Assembly: GCF_020423045.1 (NCBI RefSeq)
Contig: NZ_CP081943.1
Span: 6,262,001 to 6,326,000, forward strand
Length of the DNA stretch: 64,000 bases
Reading direction: 5' to 3'
DNA from: Pseudomonas sp. MM213
Lineage (GTDB): Bacteria > Pseudomonadota > Gammaproteobacteria > Pseudomonadales > Pseudomonadaceae
A model generated the notes under the pieces. The model searched no databases and had not been told where the DNA came from. It saw nothing but the letters and a program-made list of their open reading frames with translations. The position numbers and the translations under genes were made by a program. Each line of letters begins with the position of its first letter. Position 1 is the stretch's first letter. Positions 62,869 through 64,000 of this stretch are shown piece after piece.

Positions 62869-64000
62869 TCAGGCGGCTTGTCGCAACGCCGGTTTACCGA
62901 GCGAATCCGTGCTCTTGCTGCGTGGATCATTCGGGCCGAACACCGCAGCCGACTCCGGGAACAGGCTCAGCAGCGCCAGGTACACCAGCGAGGCCAGGCC
63001 GAGGGTTACCGGCAGGCTGATGTCGATGCCATCCGCCAGGTTCCCCAGTACACCCACGAATTGCCCCGGCAGGTTCACAAAGCACAAACCGACCAATGCA
63101 CTCGGGATCCAGGCACCCAGCCCACGCCAGTTCCAGCCGTGGGTGAACCAGTAACGACCGCCTTTCTCGCCGCGGGTGAACACTTGGAGGTCATCCGGGC
63201 AATAGAAGCCGCGGCGTACCAGCAGGCCGATGATCATGATCACCATCCACGGAGTGGTGCAGGTGATGATCAGCACGGCGAAGGTCGACACGCTCTGCAC
63301 CAGGTTCGCCGCAAAGCGTCCGATGAAGATAAAGGCAATCGACATCACACCGATCAACAGGGTGGCCTTGACCCGCGACAGCACACGCGGGAACACGCTG
63401 GACATGTCCAGCCCGGTGCCATACAGCGAGGTGGTGCCGGTGGACATGCCGCCGATCACCGCAATCAGGCACACCGGCAGGAAGAACCAGCTCGGCGAGA
63501 CGGCCAGCAGGCCGCCGACGTAGTTGTTGGCGGCGATGTAGTCCGGCGCCTTGATCGCTACGATAGTGGCGGTGGCGAGGCCGAACAGGAACGGGATGAA
63601 CGTTGCGATCTGCGAGATCACCACCGCGGCCATGATCCGGCGCTTGGAGGTTTCACGCGGGATGTAACGCGACCAGTCGCCGAGGAACGCGCCGAAGGAA
63701 ATCGGGTTGCTCATCGCCACCAGCGCAGCGCCGATGAAGGCAGCCCAGAAACCCGGTTGGCCCATGCTCACGGTGCCGGCGTAGTTCACATCGAAAGGAC
63801 CGGCAAAAGCGAAGATGCCCAGCAGGAACAGCAGGCTGGCGCTCCACACCGCGATCTTGTTGACCCACAGCAGGAAACGGAAGCCGTAGATGCAAACTGT
63901 CAGCACCAGGATCGCGAACAGACCGTAGGCCAGGCCCAGGGTCAGGTCGGTTTCCGGCAGGCCGATCAGGCGTTTTGCGCCACCGATCAGCGCATCACCC
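62869..64000 (-). CDS. NCS1-family purine/cytosine permease-like transporter (N-terminus beyond window)
   Basis: The frame is open to the right edge with no start reached, so at least 377 codons are visible. It has 9-10 hydrophobic helices, with NCS1 features such as MSNPISFGAFLGDWSRYIPRETSKRRI and SLYGTGLDMSSVFPR. The C-terminus is KSTDSLGKPALRQAA. Relatives carry nucleobases, hydantoins or allantoin. In P. aeruginosa a similar gene sits beside guanidinobutyrate catabolism genes. It is upstream of the SSS gene on the same strand. Confidence 0.85.
   Translation of the reverse strand, partial: GDALIGGAKRLIGLPETDLTLGLAYGLFAILVLTVCIYGFRFLLWVNKIAVWSASLLFLLGIFAFAGPFDVNYAGTVSMGQPGFWAAFIGAALVAMSNPISFGAFLGDWSRYIPRETSKRRIMAAVVISQIATFIPFLFGLATATIVAIKAPDYIAANNYVGGLLAVSPSWFFLPVCLIAVIGGMSTGTTSLYGTGLDMSSVFPRVLSRVKATLLIGVMSIAFIFIGRFAANLVQSVSTFAVLIITCTTPWMVIMIIGLLVRRGFYCPDDLQVFTRGEKGGRYWFTHGWNWRGLGAWIPSALVGLCFVNLPGQFVGVLGNLADGIDISLPVTLGLASLVYLALLSLFPESAAVFGPNDPRSKSTDSLGKPALRQAA

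Overview
The window looks like chromosomal DNA of a Pseudomonas of the P. fluorescens group. The grounds are high GC with strong GC3 codon use, the gene families present (lpxO, AceK, a DUF6279 lipoprotein, a PA3286-type KAS III, a Porin_5 porin, many LysR regulators) and about twenty Pseudomonas-type REPIN palindromes (GTAGGAGC...GCTCCTAC) in the gaps. I see no rRNA, tRNA, CRISPR array, prophage or intact insertion sequence. Genus and product calls come from reading the sequence; no database search was run.

Layout. 1-4.6 kb: a LysR regulator cut by the window edge, divergent from MFS-pxpA-pxpB-pxpC (5-oxoproline cleavage). 4.7-6.7 kb: a MoxR ATPase and VWA protein pair. 6.9-10.8 kb: a DUF2442/HTH protein, a DUF748 protein, cysK and lpxO. 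10.8-12.0 kb: a lower-GC islet with a GNAT acetyltransferase, a 59-residue protein and a possible 54-residue ORF behind a clear promoter. 12.9-13.8 kb and 41.7-42.8 kb: two copies of a composite inverted-repeat/REPIN element in opposite orientation.

13.8-27.5 kb is the main catabolic region. tctC-tctB-tctA-lysR runs leftward, MFS-amidohydrolase-pdxA2 runs rightward, and MFS-lyxD-AraD1-ketoglutarate semialdehyde dehydrogenase follows. The last four match the L-lyxonate pathway (L-lyxonate to 2-keto-3-deoxy-L-lyxonate to 2-oxoglutarate semialdehyde to 2-oxoglutarate). The enolase-superfamily enzyme keeps the KxR motif (Lys178/Arg180) and the His317/Asp290 dyad. A 15-bp dyad with consensus ATMACCCSAGGYTAT occurs three times, twice between the tct and MFS promoters and once before the lyx operon. 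I infer that it is the operator of the LysR encoded in the cluster and that it joins all three transcription units in one regulon. What the amidohydrolase and PdxA2 do there is not explained by the known pathway.

27.6-41.6 kb holds mostly housekeeping and envelope genes: a DMT exporter, a chemotaxis receptor, aceK, hrpA, a KAS III, a porin, a FemAB-like acyltransferase and aqpZ. 42.8-58.8 kb holds an ABC exporter, a lysR-hydrolase-ppiA operon, azoR, a lysR/isochorismatase-family pair, a YbdG-like mechanosensitive channel, a DEAD-box helicase and several small or DUF proteins. 59-64 kb holds another DMT transporter, two very short genes, an MBL hydrolase, and an SSS symporter plus a partial NCS1 permease. 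This last pair resembles the transporters beside the guanidinobutyrate genes of P. aeruginosa, whose remaining genes would lie past the right edge.
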